From assembly GCA_017463065.1 (NCBI GenBank), contig JAFTPX010000032.1, forward strand, positions 1-54,948: a stretch of DNA of 54,948 nucleotides. The letters are read 5' to 3'. Origin of the DNA: Clostridia bacterium. Lineage in GTDB: Bacteria; Bacillota; Clostridia; Oscillospirales; CAG-272. The position numbers were made by a program, and so were the translations under genes. Positions 1 to 8,288 of the stretch are shown here, piece by piece (the stretch's first letter is position 1; each line of letters opens with the position of its first letter). The notes under the pieces were generated by a model. That model was not told the origin of the DNA and did no database searches. It saw only the letters and a list, made by a program, of their open reading frames with translations.

Positions 1-168
1 ATTGAGGATGAGGTCGTGCTTTCCGGTAGCTTCTGCATCGGAAGGTGCAACCGAGTCGGTGTTACCGTACAGGTAAACGATGACGTTCACGTAGGCGTGA
101 CGAGAGAAAATTTCAGAGAATTTTTCAAGAAGAATATACTTGATGTTATAGAAAACGAAAGGAAGTGA
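1..168 (+). CDS. Thioredoxin-like [2Fe-2S] ferredoxin, C-terminal part
   Basis: This is the end of a gene that begins outside the window; frame 1 is open to the TGA at 166-168. The 55 visible residues contain GSFCIGRCNRVGVTV followed by V-N-D-D-V and GVTRENFREFF, which is the C-terminal half of the thioredoxin-like [2Fe-2S] ferredoxin fold (NuoE/HydC type): two of the four cluster cysteines and the usual HxGVT segment. Such proteins carry electrons to or from hydrogenases and NADH-oxidising complexes in the cytoplasm. It lies directly before the hydrogenase-like gene starting at 174 and is probably in the same operon. Family assignment is good; the exact partner is inferred from position. Confidence 0.8.
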   Translation: MEDEVVLSGSFCIGRCNRVGVTVQVNDDVHVGVTRENFREFFKKNILDVIENERK

Positions 169-173
169 CGGAA

Positions 174-1853
174 ATGGCAAATTGCTTGACACTGAAAAAA
201 TCCAACTGCAAAAACTGCTATAAGTGCATCCGTCACTGTCCCGTAAAGGCAATTCGCTTTTCGGGAAACCAAGCACATATCATTGGCAATGAGTGCATTT
301 TGTGCGGTCATTGTTTTGTTGTTTGTCCTCAAAATGCCAAGGAGATCGTTGACGGTACCGAGAAGGCAAGAGTTCTGCTTCAAAGCGGAGATCCCGTTGT
401 TGTCAGCCTTGCGCCTTCGTTTATTGCCAATTATGAGGGCGTTGGAATTGAATCGATGCGTAAAGCATTGAAACGGCTCGGCTTCTTCGACGTTGAGGAA
501 ACCGCTATCGGCGCGACCATCGTCAAGAACGAGTACCAGCGTATGCTGCGTGAGGAAGAAAGAGATATTATCATTACCTCATGCTGTCATTCTGTCAATT
601 TGCTGATTCAAAAGCATTTTCCGTCTGCGCTTGAATATCTCGCAGACGTTATGTCGCCTATGCAGGCTCACTGCGCGGATATCAAGAGAAGAATGCCGAA
701 TGCCAAGACTGTTTTTATTGGTCCTTGTGTAGCAAAGAAAGACGAAGCCGAGTACTATGAAGGACTCGTTGATGCCGTTCTCACCTTTGAAGAGCTTACT
801 AATTGGTTGAAATCCGAGAGAATTGAGCTTGAGAAGGAAGTAGATAATACGCCCGAGAGCCGTGCTCGCTTCTTCCCGACAACGGGTGGTGTACTGAAAA
901 CAATGGCTCAGAATGTCCCCGGATATACTTACATTGCACTTGACGGTGTTGATAACTGCATTGCCGCACTCAAGGATATTGAGAGTGGGAAGATCCATAA
1001 ATGCTTCATTGAAATGTCTGCCTGCGTTGGTAGCTGTATTGGCGGTCCTGTCATGGAAAAATACCATAGTACCTCGCCGATCAAGGATTACGTCACCGTG
1101 GCTGATTATGCAGGTGAACACGATTTTGAGGTCGAACAGCCTGCTCCTATGAATCTCAAAAAGCATTTTTCTATGATTGAGAAAAAACTCCCAACTCCTT
1201 CAGAAAATGAGATCATGACAGTTCTTCGTCAGATGGGCAAGCTCAAGCCCGCAGACGAGTTGAATTGCGGCTCTTGCGGATATAATTCCTGCCGCGAGAA
1301 AGCAATCGCCATTATTCAAGGCAAGGCTGAGATCTCTATGTGCCTGCCGTTTTTGAAGGACAAGGCGGAAAGCTTCTCGGATACTATCGTTAAGAATACT
1401 CCTAACGGACTTATCGTTCTTAATGAGAATCTTGAGGTTCAGCAGATCAATAATGCAGCAAGAAAAATCATGAATATCCGTGCGGCATCAGATGTACTGG
1501 GCGAGCCTGTTGTTCGAATTCTCGATCCTACCGTATTCGTGCAGGTCAGAAACAGCGGAAGAACCGTTCGTGATCAGCGTACTTATCTTGCCGAATATAA
1601 GAAATATGTGGAACAGACCGTGGTTTACGATTCTGATTCCCGTATGCTGATCGGTATTATGCGTGATATTACCGACGAAGAAGCCGACAGAGAGAAGAAG
1701 GCAAGGATCAATAAGCAGACGGTTGAGGTAGCCGATACCGTTGTTGAAAAGCAGATGAGGATCGTTCAGGAGATCGCGTCTTTACTGGGTGAGACCGCAG
1801 CAGAGACCAAGATTGCTCTGACTAAACTAAAGGAGTCTATCGGCGATGAATGA
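174..1853 (+). CDS. Sensory-type [FeFe]-hydrogenase with PAS domain (HydS-like)
   Basis: About 559 residues. I place the start at ATG 174, which has AGGAAG 8 nt upstream; an in-frame GTG at 165 overlaps the previous stop. Domains in order: a two-[4Fe-4S] ferredoxin region (CKNCYKCIRHCP and CILCGHCFVVCP); the H-cluster domain with the three signature loops TSCCHS, FIGPCVAKKDEAE and FIEMSACVGSCIGGP; a further cysteine segment CGSCGYNSC; a PAS domain (about 400-505); and a charged helical tail. The order H-domain, Fe-S, PAS is that of group C (sensory) [FeFe]-hydrogenases, thought to sense H2 or redox state rather than to carry bulk turnover. It overlaps the phosphatase gene by 8 bp, which suggests a sensor-phosphatase pair. 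Signal output is inference. Confidence 0.85.
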   Translation: MANCLTLKKSNCKNCYKCIRHCPVKAIRFSGNQAHIIGNECILCGHCFVVCPQNAKEIVDGTEKARVLLQSGDPVVVSLAPSFIANYEGVGIESMRKALKRLGFFDVEETAIGATIVKNEYQRMLREEERDIIITSCCHSVNLLIQKHFPSALEYLADVMSPMQAHCADIKRRMPNAKTVFIGPCVAKKDEAEYYEGLVDAVLTFEELTNWLKSERIELEKEVDNTPESRARFFPTTGGVLKTMAQNVPGYTYIALDGVDNCIAALKDIESGKIHKCFIEMSACVGSCIGGPVMEKYHSTSPIKDYVTVADYAGEHDFEVEQPAPMNLKKHFSMIEKKLPTPSENEIMTVLRQMGKLKPADELNCGSCGYNSCREKAIAIIQGKAEISMCLPFLKDKAESFSDTIVKNTPNGLIVLNENLEVQQINNAARKIMNIRAASDVLGEPVVRILDPTVFVQVRNSGRTVRDQRTYLAEYKKYVEQTVVYDSDSRMLIGIMRDITDEEADREKKARINKQTVEVADTVVEKQMRIVQEIASLLGETAAETKIALTKLKESIGDE

Positions 1854-3018
1854 TTTGTGTGCAGATATCGGATATAAAAGCATCAATCATGTCGGCGAAG
1901 AGCTTTGCGGTGACCACGTAGACGTCGTGGAGGAAAACGAAAATTCAACCGTTATCGTGTTGGCAGACGGTCTTGGCTCGGGTGTTAAAGCGAGTATTCT
2001 CTCCACTCTTACCTCTAAGATCATATCCACCATGATAGCGGCAGGACTTCCCATCGAGGAATGTGTGGCTACCATTGCCGCAACGCTTCCCGTGTGTTCG
2101 GTGCGCGGCGTGGCATATTCCACGTTTACAATTATTCATCTTTTGAATAATGAAATAGCCGAGATCATTCAGTACGATAATCCCCACGTAATCGTTATCA
2201 GAGATTACGAGCAGTACGATTATCCCAAGACCGAAATGAATATCGGCGGCAAAAAGATCTATAAATCAACCATCAGACTGCAAGAGGATGACGTGTTTAT
2301 CGCTATGAGCGACGGTTGTCCTCACGCAGGGATGGGTGGTAAGTATAATTTCGGATGGAAGCGCGAGGATATTGCAGATTATATGCAGGCTCTCGTTGCC
2401 GGTGGTTATACCGCAAAGAATCTTTCCACAATGCTTGTTGACGAGTGTGATAAGCTTTACGGTCATAAGCCAGGTGATGATACGACCGCTTGCGTTGTAA
2501 AGGTTCGTAAGCGAGAGCCCATGAACATTTTGTTCGGTCCTCCCTCAAACAGAGATGACGCAAACAGAATGATGTCGCTGTTCTTCTCAAAGGAAGGAAA
2601 GCACATTATCTGCGGCGGAACAACTTCTTCCATTGCGGCAAAATACCTTGGCAAGAAGGTTGAGGTAAGCCTCAGCTTTGAGCGCAGTGACGTTCCTCCG
2701 ATTGCTAAGATCGAAGGCGTTGACCTCGTAACAGAGGGCGTTATTACAATGAATAAGGTCATTCAGTACGCCAAGGATTACCTTGGCGAGAACGAGCTTT
2801 ATGAGCAGTGGAATTTCAAGAAGGACGGCGCATCTTTGATCAGCCGACTTCTGTTTGAGGAAGCAACGGATATTAACTTCTACGTGGGCAGAGCGGTAAA
2901 TCCCGCCCATCAGAATCCCGACCTTCCTATCAACTTCAATATCAAAATGAATTTGGTCGAGGAGTTGTCCGCTTGCCTTAAGAAGATGGGCAAGCGCATC
3001 AAGGTAAGTTATTTCTAA
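1846..3018 (+). CDS. SpoIIE/PP2C-family serine phosphatase
   Basis: 390 residues. The first 220 residues form a PP2C/SpoIIE catalytic domain: VIVLADGLGSGVKAS carries the metal-binding Asp-Gly, AMSDGCPHAGMGG the second metal-binding Asp, and GDDTTACVV the C-terminal Asp pair. The remaining ~170 residues are a separate domain I cannot name; it begins around NILFGPPSNRDDANRMM and contains CGGTTSSIAAKYLG. The start overlaps the end of the HydS-like gene, so the two are translationally coupled. Genes encoding phosphatases beside group C hydrogenases are a known arrangement and suggest that hydrogenase-sensed redox state controls dephosphorylation of an unidentified target. No kinase or anti-anti-sigma gene is visible nearby. 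Confidence 0.88.
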   Translation: MNDLCADIGYKSINHVGEELCGDHVDVVEENENSTVIVLADGLGSGVKASILSTLTSKIISTMIAAGLPIEECVATIAATLPVCSVRGVAYSTFTIIHLLNNEIAEIIQYDNPHVIVIRDYEQYDYPKTEMNIGGKKIYKSTIRLQEDDVFIAMSDGCPHAGMGGKYNFGWKREDIADYMQALVAGGYTAKNLSTMLVDECDKLYGHKPGDDTTACVVKVRKREPMNILFGPPSNRDDANRMMSLFFSKEGKHIICGGTTSSIAAKYLGKKVEVSLSFERSDVPPIAKIEGVDLVTEGVITMNKVIQYAKDYLGENELYEQWNFKKDGASLISRLLFEEATDINFYVGRAVNPAHQNPDLPINFNIKMNLVEELSACLKKMGKRIKVSYF

Positions 3019-3030
3019 TGGAGGTGTAGA

Positions 3031-4461
3031 ATGCGTAAATTTGATACCAAAGTACAGCATTTGAAATATAAAGTATTACGCGAAGTAGCACGCCTCGCGT
3101 GGGAGGATAAGCTTCTTGATAATATTATAGATATTCCCAAAAAGCTCGTCCCCGGTAACGAGCCTACAATGCGGTGCTGTGTATATATGGAGCGCGCGAT
3201 CCTTGGTGAACGTGTAAAGCTCGCTATGGGTGGTGATAAAAACAACCCTAATGTGATTGAGGTTATTGAGATTGCATGCGATGAATGTCCCGTTGGCGGA
3301 TTTGAAGTAACTAATGCTTGCCGCGGATGCCTTGCTCACCGTTGCGAGGATGTTTGTAAGTTCGGGGCAATCTCTTTCGATCACAACCACGTTGCCCATA
3401 TTGATAAGTCCAAATGTAAAGAGTGCGGTGCTTGCGCAAAGGTTTGTCCATATACCGCAATCGTCAGCCGTAAGCGTCCTTGTCAGAATGCTTGTAAGGT
3501 AAAAGCAATTTCTATGAATGAGGAGAAGGCAGCTAAGATCGACAACTCCAAGTGCATACAGTGCGGAGCTTGCGTATATCAGTGTCCCTTCGGCGCAATC
3601 ATGGATAAATCCTTTATGGTCAACGCCATCGATATTTTGAAAAAGAGCGAGAGAAAAACAAGAGGCGGCAAGTATAAGGTTTATGCCGTTGTTGCTCCCT
3701 CAATTTCGAGCCAATTTTCTTATGCAAAGCTCGGTCAGGTCGTAACAGGACTGAAAAAGCTCGGTTTCCATGACGTTATCGAGGCAGCTCTCGGTGCGGA
3801 TATGGTTGCTATGGCAGAGGCAAAGGAGCTCTCCGAAAAGGGACTTCTTACAAGCTCCTGCTGTCCCGCATTCGTGCAATACATCAAGTCTGCGTTCCCG
3901 AACCTTGTAGAGCATATTTCGCATAATATGTCGCCTATGGCAGTTCTTGCGAAATACATCAAGGAAACGACCCCCAACGCAAAGGTCATTTTCATCGGCC
4001 CGTGCACCGCCAAAAAGGCAGAGGCGCAACTCGAGGAGGTCAAGCAATACGTGGATTGCGTGCTTACCTTTGAGGAGTTGCAGGCACTCTTTGACAGCCG
4101 TGATATCGAGATCGAAACGCTGGAGGAAGGTGTTCTTGATAATGCTTCCTACTTCGGTCGTATCTTTGCCCGTAGCGGAGGACTGACCGATGCGGCAGCT
4201 CAAGCTATGAAAGAGCAGAACATCGACTTTGAGATCAAGCCCGTTGTATGCGACGGTATTGAAGCCTGCCGTATGGCGCTTCTCAAGTTGAACAAAGGCA
4301 TTCTTGACGGTAACTTTATTGAGGGTATGGCTTGTATCGGTGGTTGTATCGGAGGCGCAGGTTGCCTCACCCACGGAGAAAAGAATAAAGCTGAAGTTGA
4401 TAAATACGGTCGTGAAGCACTTGAAAAGACCATCGGAGATGCAATTTCGCTGTTGAAGTAA
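3031..4461 (+). CDS. [FeFe]-hydrogenase with N-terminal ferredoxin domains (group B-like)
   Basis: 476 residues, with the start supported by GGAGGTG upstream. The N-terminal ~200 residues are rich in cysteines: CDECPVGG, NACRGCLAHRCEDVCKFGAI, CKECGACAKVCPYTAI and CIQCGACVYQCPFGAI, enough for three or more [4Fe-4S] clusters. The catalytic H-cluster loops follow: TSSCCPAF, FIGPCTAKKAEAQ and FIEGMACIGGCIGGAGC. It lacks the PAS domain of its upstream paralogue and the long NuoG-like N-terminus of group A enzymes, so it best fits the ferredoxin-linked group B. It probably catalyses H2 evolution or uptake with ferredoxin in the cytoplasm. Last gene of the operon; a strong terminator lies 14 nt downstream. 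Confidence 0.9.
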   Translation: MRKFDTKVQHLKYKVLREVARLAWEDKLLDNIIDIPKKLVPGNEPTMRCCVYMERAILGERVKLAMGGDKNNPNVIEVIEIACDECPVGGFEVTNACRGCLAHRCEDVCKFGAISFDHNHVAHIDKSKCKECGACAKVCPYTAIVSRKRPCQNACKVKAISMNEEKAAKIDNSKCIQCGACVYQCPFGAIMDKSFMVNAIDILKKSERKTRGGKYKVYAVVAPSISSQFSYAKLGQVVTGLKKLGFHDVIEAALGADMVAMAEAKELSEKGLLTSSCCPAFVQYIKSAFPNLVEHISHNMSPMAVLAKYIKETTPNAKVIFIGPCTAKKAEAQLEEVKQYVDCVLTFEELQALFDSRDIEIETLEEGVLDNASYFGRIFARSGGLTDAAAQAMKEQNIDFEIKPVVCDGIEACRMALLKLNKGILDGNFIEGMACIGGCIGGAGCLTHGEKNKAEVDKYGREALEKTIGDAISLLK

Positions 4462-4474
4462 AGACAAATTCTAA

Positions 4475-4512
4475 AGGGCTTGCCGCTTGTGTAGGCGGTA
4501 AGCCCTATTTTT
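4475..4512 (+). terminator. Intrinsic terminator of the hydrogenase operon
   Basis: The stem AGGGCTTGCCGC pairs, with one mismatch, with GCGGTAAGCCCT and is followed by ATTTTT. It lies 14 nt after the hydrogenase stop codon and insulates the operon from the truncated pyruvate kinase gene downstream. Confidence 0.88.
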
Positions 4513-4532
4513 CAAAACAAGGGTGAAATATC

Positions 4533-4778
4533 ATGAGAAAAACCAAAATCGTGTGTACGCTTGGCCCCGTAAGCGAAACAAAAGAAGTTATCGAGGGGCT
4601 TTGCAAAGCAGGCATGAACGTGGCGAGATTGAATTTCTCACACAATACGCACGCAGACCATCAAAGACGAATCGATCTTGTAAAAGAAGTAAGAGATGAA
4701 TTGCAGCTTCCTATTGCAATCATGCAAAATTATTTACTTTTATTGAGTTGCGTTTCGTTAATTATCTTAATCCTTTAA
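4533..4778 (+). pseudogene. pyk: Truncated pyruvate kinase (N-terminal ~64 residues)
   Basis: The reading frame starts MRKTKIVCTLGPVSE and continues through GMNVARLNFSHNTHADH and LPIAIM. These are the first ~64 residues of pyruvate kinase, including the first strand and the N-A-R-L-N-F-S-H substrate-site motif. Family members are about 470-580 residues; here the match stops where LLDTKGPEIR should follow, and the frame runs on into unrelated hydrophobic residues (QNYLLLL...) to a stop at 4776-4778. The protein cannot be active. The break lies ~160 bp from the tRNA-Pro fragment at 4889, so the deletion may be linked to the integration or excision events there (inference). Confidence 0.85.
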
Positions 4779-4808
4779 GCCCTCGATTGGAAATGAAACG
4801 AGGGCTTT
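4777..4808 (+). terminator. Hairpin after the truncated pyk
   Basis: AAGCCCTCG pairs with CGAGGGCTT around a 13-nt loop and is followed by a short T run. It could be the original terminator of the gene that was lost when pyk was truncated. Confidence 0.55.
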
Positions 4809-4849
4809 CACGAACCTCAATATTTGCATCGCTGTAGTCAAACCTGCTA

Positions 4850-4883
4850 AGAAAAGGCTCTGAGAAATCAATCTCAGAGCCTT
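4850..4883 (-). terminator. Terminator attached to the left tRNA-Pro fragment
   Basis: On the minus strand AAGGCTCTGAGA pairs with TCTCAGAGCCTT and is followed by TTCTT. It sits 6 nt beyond the 3' end of the tRNA-Pro fragment. It differs in sequence from the terminator of the intact tRNA-Pro at 13841-13913, so the two tRNA 3' ends come from different sources. Confidence 0.75.
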
Positions 4884-4888
4884 CTTGG

Positions 4889-4932
4889 TTGGAGTGACAG
4901 GGTTCGAACCTGCGGCATCGACGTCCCAAACG
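4889..4932 (-). other. 3' half of a tRNA-Pro gene (attachment-site remnant)
   Basis: Read on the minus strand, this 44-nt segment matches the anticodon loop through the acceptor 3' end of the intact tRNA-Pro(TGG) at 13841-13913, with two differences (one in the T arm, one at position 72). Homology ends in the anticodon stem at 4932; beyond it the sequence is unrelated. A tRNA cut at its anticodon loop, with the other half at 14081-14117, is the usual footprint of a tyrosine recombinase using a tRNA gene as attB. The position-72 change would break the terminal acceptor pair. Confidence 0.85.
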
Positions 4933-5081
4933 CTAAAAAGCCGATTTTTCCCTTACTTTACAAGGCTTTTCGGGGCTTTTATGTCCGAAAACGATGCTTT
5001 CGGATGCTCTTACAAGCACTGTTTCCACGTAGTCCGAAGCCGTAGATGGTCAAAGGTGTGGTCAGGACAGATTCCGAGCCC

Positions 5082-5187
5082 TTATTTGTTTTCGAGAATC
5101 CACTCCAGCAGATCCTCATATTTCATCTCTCCGGCTGCAACCGCAAGACCAACTCTCGCCACGTCATCTACGGAAGGATGGATTTAA
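5082..5187 (-). pseudogene. C-terminal fragment of an unidentified small protein
   Basis: On the minus strand a frame without start codon reads IHPSVDDVARVGLAVAAG, then EMKYEDLLEWILENK and a stop. The composition is protein-like (acidic and amphipathic) and it lies ~150 bp from the left tRNA fragment, where integrative elements carry integrase or accessory genes. I do not recognise the family. The 100 bp on either side hold no other coding sequence I can support; the motif GGTCAAAGGTGTGGTCA (5048-5064) resembles one near the right-hand tRNA. Confidence 0.3.
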
Positions 5188-5256
5188 TACTGTTGATCGC
5201 AATATTTGGGCATCGAATTGTTTTCGGTACTCTTTTCCTTTCTTGTGTTATAATAT

Positions 5257-5598
5257 TTAATCCTTTACAACGATTTCCTCGTTCAGCCTATCTATCGTTT
5301 CATCAATCAGCTCGCGCTTCATAATCAAATATTCTTTGTGCCTTTGCAAGATGTGATTGGGAAGGTGTGGCTGCAATCCGTTGTCAATACAGTAATTGAC
5401 GCATTGGTGCATGATATCAATAGAAAGCTCCATTCGATTCATTTTTGCTGCAAATTCTACCCAAGCCAAATCTTTTTCGCAGTAATTCCGAATTCCGTTT
5501 GACTTTCTCGTAACACTCGGAATGATTCCCACGCTCTCGTAATAACGCAAAGTTTCACGCGATAAGCCATACATTTCGCTAACTTCCTTAATTGTCAA
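5257..5598 (-). CDS. MerR-family transcriptional regulator
   Basis: 113 residues. The start is a TTG at 5598 preceded by AGGAG (TAGGAGTGTGAGAA spacing), 11 nt after the upstream decarboxylase stop. The N-terminus MTIKEVSEMYGLSRETLRYY followed by ESVGIIP is the winged helix of MerR proteins; residues 75-113 form the dimerisation coiled coil. There is no cysteine-rich or large effector domain, so the ligand is not obvious. It is the last gene of the polyamine operon, and the operon promoter at 11903-11933 has the 19-bp spacer and dyad typical of MerR targets. Autoregulated control of the whole operon by this protein is therefore a strong inference. Confidence 0.88.
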   Translation of the reverse strand: MTIKEVSEMYGLSRETLRYYESVGIIPSVTRKSNGIRNYCEKDLAWVEFAAKMNRMELSIDIMHQCVNYCIDNGLQPHLPNHILQRHKEYLIMKRELIDETIDRLNEEIVVKD

Positions 5599-5609
5599 TT
5601 CTCACACTC

Positions 5610-6815
5610 CTATCCTCTATAATCTCCGAGCCTCATTTTGAAATCTTGATATCCAAAATGAGATAATTGTGTAAATGTTCCGTCAATATTTTTTCTGTAA
5701 ATATTGGGGAGTGGCATTCCATTAAAGGTATTATTTTTGCAAGTGGTATAAATCGCCATATCTCCAAACACAAGTAAATCACCGATCTGCAGCGGTTTAT
5801 CGAAACTATATTCGCCAATTATATCGCCGGAAAGACATGTCGGACCGGCTAACCGATAGGAGTATGCTCCTTCTTCTGCTTGATTTGTACCGAGCAACGG
5901 CGGCGTATATGGCATTTCGATAACATCGGGCATATGGCAAGCAGCACTTGTATCGAGAATGGCGATTTTTATATCGCCATTCTCTACAATGTCAAGAACT
6001 TGGCTGATCAAGTAACCTGCATTTAATGCAACTGCTTCGCCGGGTTCGAGATATACACACAAATCCCATTTTTTCTGTGCATGGAGAATAAGGCTTTCAA
6101 GCCTTTTAATATCGTAGCCTTCTTTTGTGATATGATGTCCACCTCCCATATTCAACCACTTTACACGAGGGAGAACATCTCCAAAATTTTGCTCAAATGA
6201 TTTGAATGTTATTTCAAGCGCATCGGAGTCTTGTTCACAAAGAGTATGGAAATGAAGTCCATCGATCAAGGAAAGTATATCCTCGGTCATCTCCCGATCC
6301 CACACACTGCGAGTAACACCAAGTCGGCTACCTTTGGCACACGGATCGTATATCTCATGGCCTTCTTGTGTCGAGCATTCGGGATTGATACGAAGACCGA
6401 TGCTTTTGCCATGCTCTTTTGCTTTCAAACCGTATTTTTTAAGTTGATTGATAGAATTAAATACGATATGATCTGCGTAACGGAGCAATTCTTCGAACTC
6501 ATCATCACGATAAGCCGCACAAAACACATGAACCTCTCCGCTTGGCATTTCCTCTGCCCCCAATCGAGCTTCGTACAAACCGCTTGCTTCGGTACCTGAT
6601 AGGTATTGCGATAAAAGCGGATAAAAATCGTAATTCGAGAAAGCCTTCTGTGCAAGCAGAATTTTGCATCCGGTATTCTCCATAACCGAAAACAAAATTT
6701 GAGCGTTTTCCGTCAAACGTTTCTCATCAATCACATAGCAAGGGGTTTGAAGATTCGCAAAATATTCCGATATGGGTTCATAGGGCAACCCATTGAATAC
6801 AGCAGATTTCTTCAT
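5610..6815 (-). CDS. nspC: Carboxynorspermidine/carboxyspermidine decarboxylase
   Basis: 401 residues, about the family's usual length. It is a fold-type III PLP enzyme of the alanine racemase/ornithine decarboxylase superfamily: ILLAQKAFSNYDFYPLL holds the PLP lysine, HFHTLCEQ and NMGGGHHITK are characteristic of NspC, and EPGEAVALNAGYL and FGDMAIYTTCKNNTFNG complete the active site. It decarboxylates carboxyspermidine (or carboxynorspermidine) to spermidine (or norspermidine) in the cytoplasm, the second step of the route that uses aspartate semialdehyde instead of decarboxylated S-adenosylmethionine. Its ATG overlaps the stop of the dehydrogenase gene (TAATG), so the pair is translationally coupled. 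Confidence 0.92.
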   Translation of the reverse strand: MKKSAVFNGLPYEPISEYFANLQTPCYVIDEKRLTENAQILFSVMENTGCKILLAQKAFSNYDFYPLLSQYLSGTEASGLYEARLGAEEMPSGEVHVFCAAYRDDEFEELLRYADHIVFNSINQLKKYGLKAKEHGKSIGLRINPECSTQEGHEIYDPCAKGSRLGVTRSVWDREMTEDILSLIDGLHFHTLCEQDSDALEITFKSFEQNFGDVLPRVKWLNMGGGHHITKEGYDIKRLESLILHAQKKWDLCVYLEPGEAVALNAGYLISQVLDIVENGDIKIAILDTSAACHMPDVIEMPYTPPLLGTNQAEEGAYSYRLAGPTCLSGDIIGEYSFDKPLQIGDLLVFGDMAIYTTCKNNTFNGMPLPNIYRKNIDGTFTQLSHFGYQDFKMRLGDYRG

Positions 6816-8074
6816 TAGTCTACCAACACGGGATTGTGATTTTCAATACGAGGCAGACCATGCTTGTCCAAGGCATCAAGGAACGGATCAGGATCGAATT
6901 CCTCAACAGTATAAACACCGGCCTTGCTCCACTTGCCTGTCAAAAGCATCAAAGCGCCGCACATTGCAGGAACACCGGTGGTATAGCTGATTGCTTGGCT
7001 TTTGACTTCCTTGTAGCATTCCTGATGATCGCAAACGTTATATATGTAATAGGTCTTTTCCTTGCCATCCTTTTTACCCGTAAAGATACATCCGATATTC
7101 GTTTTGCCGTGCGTGCGCGGACCGAGGCTTGCAGGATCGGGGAGAAGCGCTTTGAGGAATTTTATTGGAACAATCTGTTGTCCTTCAAAGGCAATGGGAG
7201 TAGTAGAGAGCATTCCGACATTTTCAAGACAACGCATATGTGTCAGATAACTCTGTCCGAAGGTCATAAAGAAACGAATTCTTTTTACTTCGGGAATGGT
7301 CTGCGCCAAGGATTCAAGCTCCTCATGATGCAACAGATACATATCCTTCTGTCCGACGCAATCAAAGTCATACTCACGCTTAATGCTCATGGCAGGAATT
7401 TCTACCCATTTTCCGTTTTCAATGTAGCTTCCGGGTGCAGAGACCTCGCGAAGATTTACTTCGGGATTGAAATTGGTTGCAAAGGGATACCCGTGGTCAC
7501 CGCCGTTGCAATCCAAAATATCGATGGTGTCAATTTCGTCAAATTCATGCTTTTTAGCGTATGCGCAATATGCCTGTGTAACGCCGGGATCGAATCCGCA
7601 TCCGAGTAGTGCGGTAAGTCCTGCTTTTTCAAATTTTTCACGATATGCCCACTGCCAGCTGTAATCAAAGTATGCGGAGAAGCCTTGTTCTTCACATCTC
7701 TTGTTATAAATAGCTCTCCATTCGGGATCATCTGTATCCTCCGGCTCATAGTTCGCCGTATCCATGTAGTTGACACCACACGCAAGACAAGCATCCATAA
7801 TGGTCAAATCCTGATAAGGAAGGGCGATGTTCATAACGAGATCGGGTTTGTAAGAATTGATAAGGGCAATCAGTTCCTCAACGTTATCCGCATTCACCTG
7901 CGCTGTGGTGATCTTGGTGGAGGTTTGATCTTTTAATTCTGCCGCAAGCTCATCGCACTTGTATTTTGTACGGCTCGCAATACAAATTTCGGTGAAAATA
8001 TCGTCCACCTGACAACACTTTCTGATAGCTACATTGGCAACACCGCCACAGCCGATTACTAAAACTCTGCTCAT
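6815..8074 (-). CDS. Carboxy(nor)spermidine synthase, saccharopine dehydrogenase family
   Basis: 419 residues. The N-terminal Rossmann motif is VLVIGCGGVANVAIRKC; further family signatures are CVNYMDTANYEPED, LTALLGCGFDPGVTQAYCAY and DCNGGDHGYPFATNFNPE. These fit carboxynorspermidine/carboxyspermidine dehydrogenase (CASDH), which condenses putrescine (or diaminopropane) with L-aspartate semialdehyde using NADPH. The ATG has AAGGAG upstream, 24 nt after the aspartokinase stub, and the product is made beside its decarboxylase NspC. The known ambiguity of the family is substrate length; putrescine is likely here because speA and speB are in the same operon. Confidence 0.92.
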   Translation of the reverse strand: MSRVLVIGCGGVANVAIRKCCQVDDIFTEICIASRTKYKCDELAAELKDQTSTKITTAQVNADNVEELIALINSYKPDLVMNIALPYQDLTIMDACLACGVNYMDTANYEPEDTDDPEWRAIYNKRCEEQGFSAYFDYSWQWAYREKFEKAGLTALLGCGFDPGVTQAYCAYAKKHEFDEIDTIDILDCNGGDHGYPFATNFNPEVNLREVSAPGSYIENGKWVEIPAMSIKREYDFDCVGQKDMYLLHHEELESLAQTIPEVKRIRFFMTFGQSYLTHMRCLENVGMLSTTPIAFEGQQIVPIKFLKALLPDPASLGPRTHGKTNIGCIFTGKKDGKEKTYYIYNVCDHQECYKEVKSQAISYTTGVPAMCGALMLLTGKWSKAGVYTVEEFDPDPFLDALDKHGLPRIENHNPVLVD

Positions 8075-8097
8075 TTTTTGATTCTCCTTTGTTATGT

Positions 8098-8274
8098 TTA
8101 TTTTATAATAGTTCCTTTGATTGTAAGGTGGTCGGTAGTATCTCCTTGAGCAGATAAAACAACGACTACTTGATTTCCTTCATCGTATGCTTTGGCAATA
8201 TTTTTACAGATATTGCGAATTTTTTCCGCCGTCGCTACCGAGCTTCCACCGTATTTTTGTACGATTAACGCCAC
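8098..8274 (-). pseudogene. lysC: Aspartokinase N-terminal stub (58 residues)
   Basis: An ORF begins with GTG at 8274, with a perfect AAAGGAGGG six nt upstream, and ends at 8098. The first ~49 residues read [20 protein letters not shown], then [13 protein letters not shown]; this is the aspartokinase N-terminus with the KYGGSSV nucleotide-binding motif. A full enzyme has ~400 residues; the rest is missing and the frame ends TIKGTIIK. The stub sits exactly between speB and the enzyme that consumes aspartate semialdehyde, so a full-length ancestor probably supplied that precursor. The intact ribosome site implies the short peptide is still translated. A new function cannot be judged from sequence. 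Confidence 0.85.
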
Positions 8275-8288
8275 AAATATCCCTCCTT

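Noticed and set aside
4885..5187. 100-residue plus-strand frame over the left tRNA fragment
   Set aside because: Starts in the tRNA remnant and has no family features; the T-arm codes for the common GFEPAAST-type artefact.
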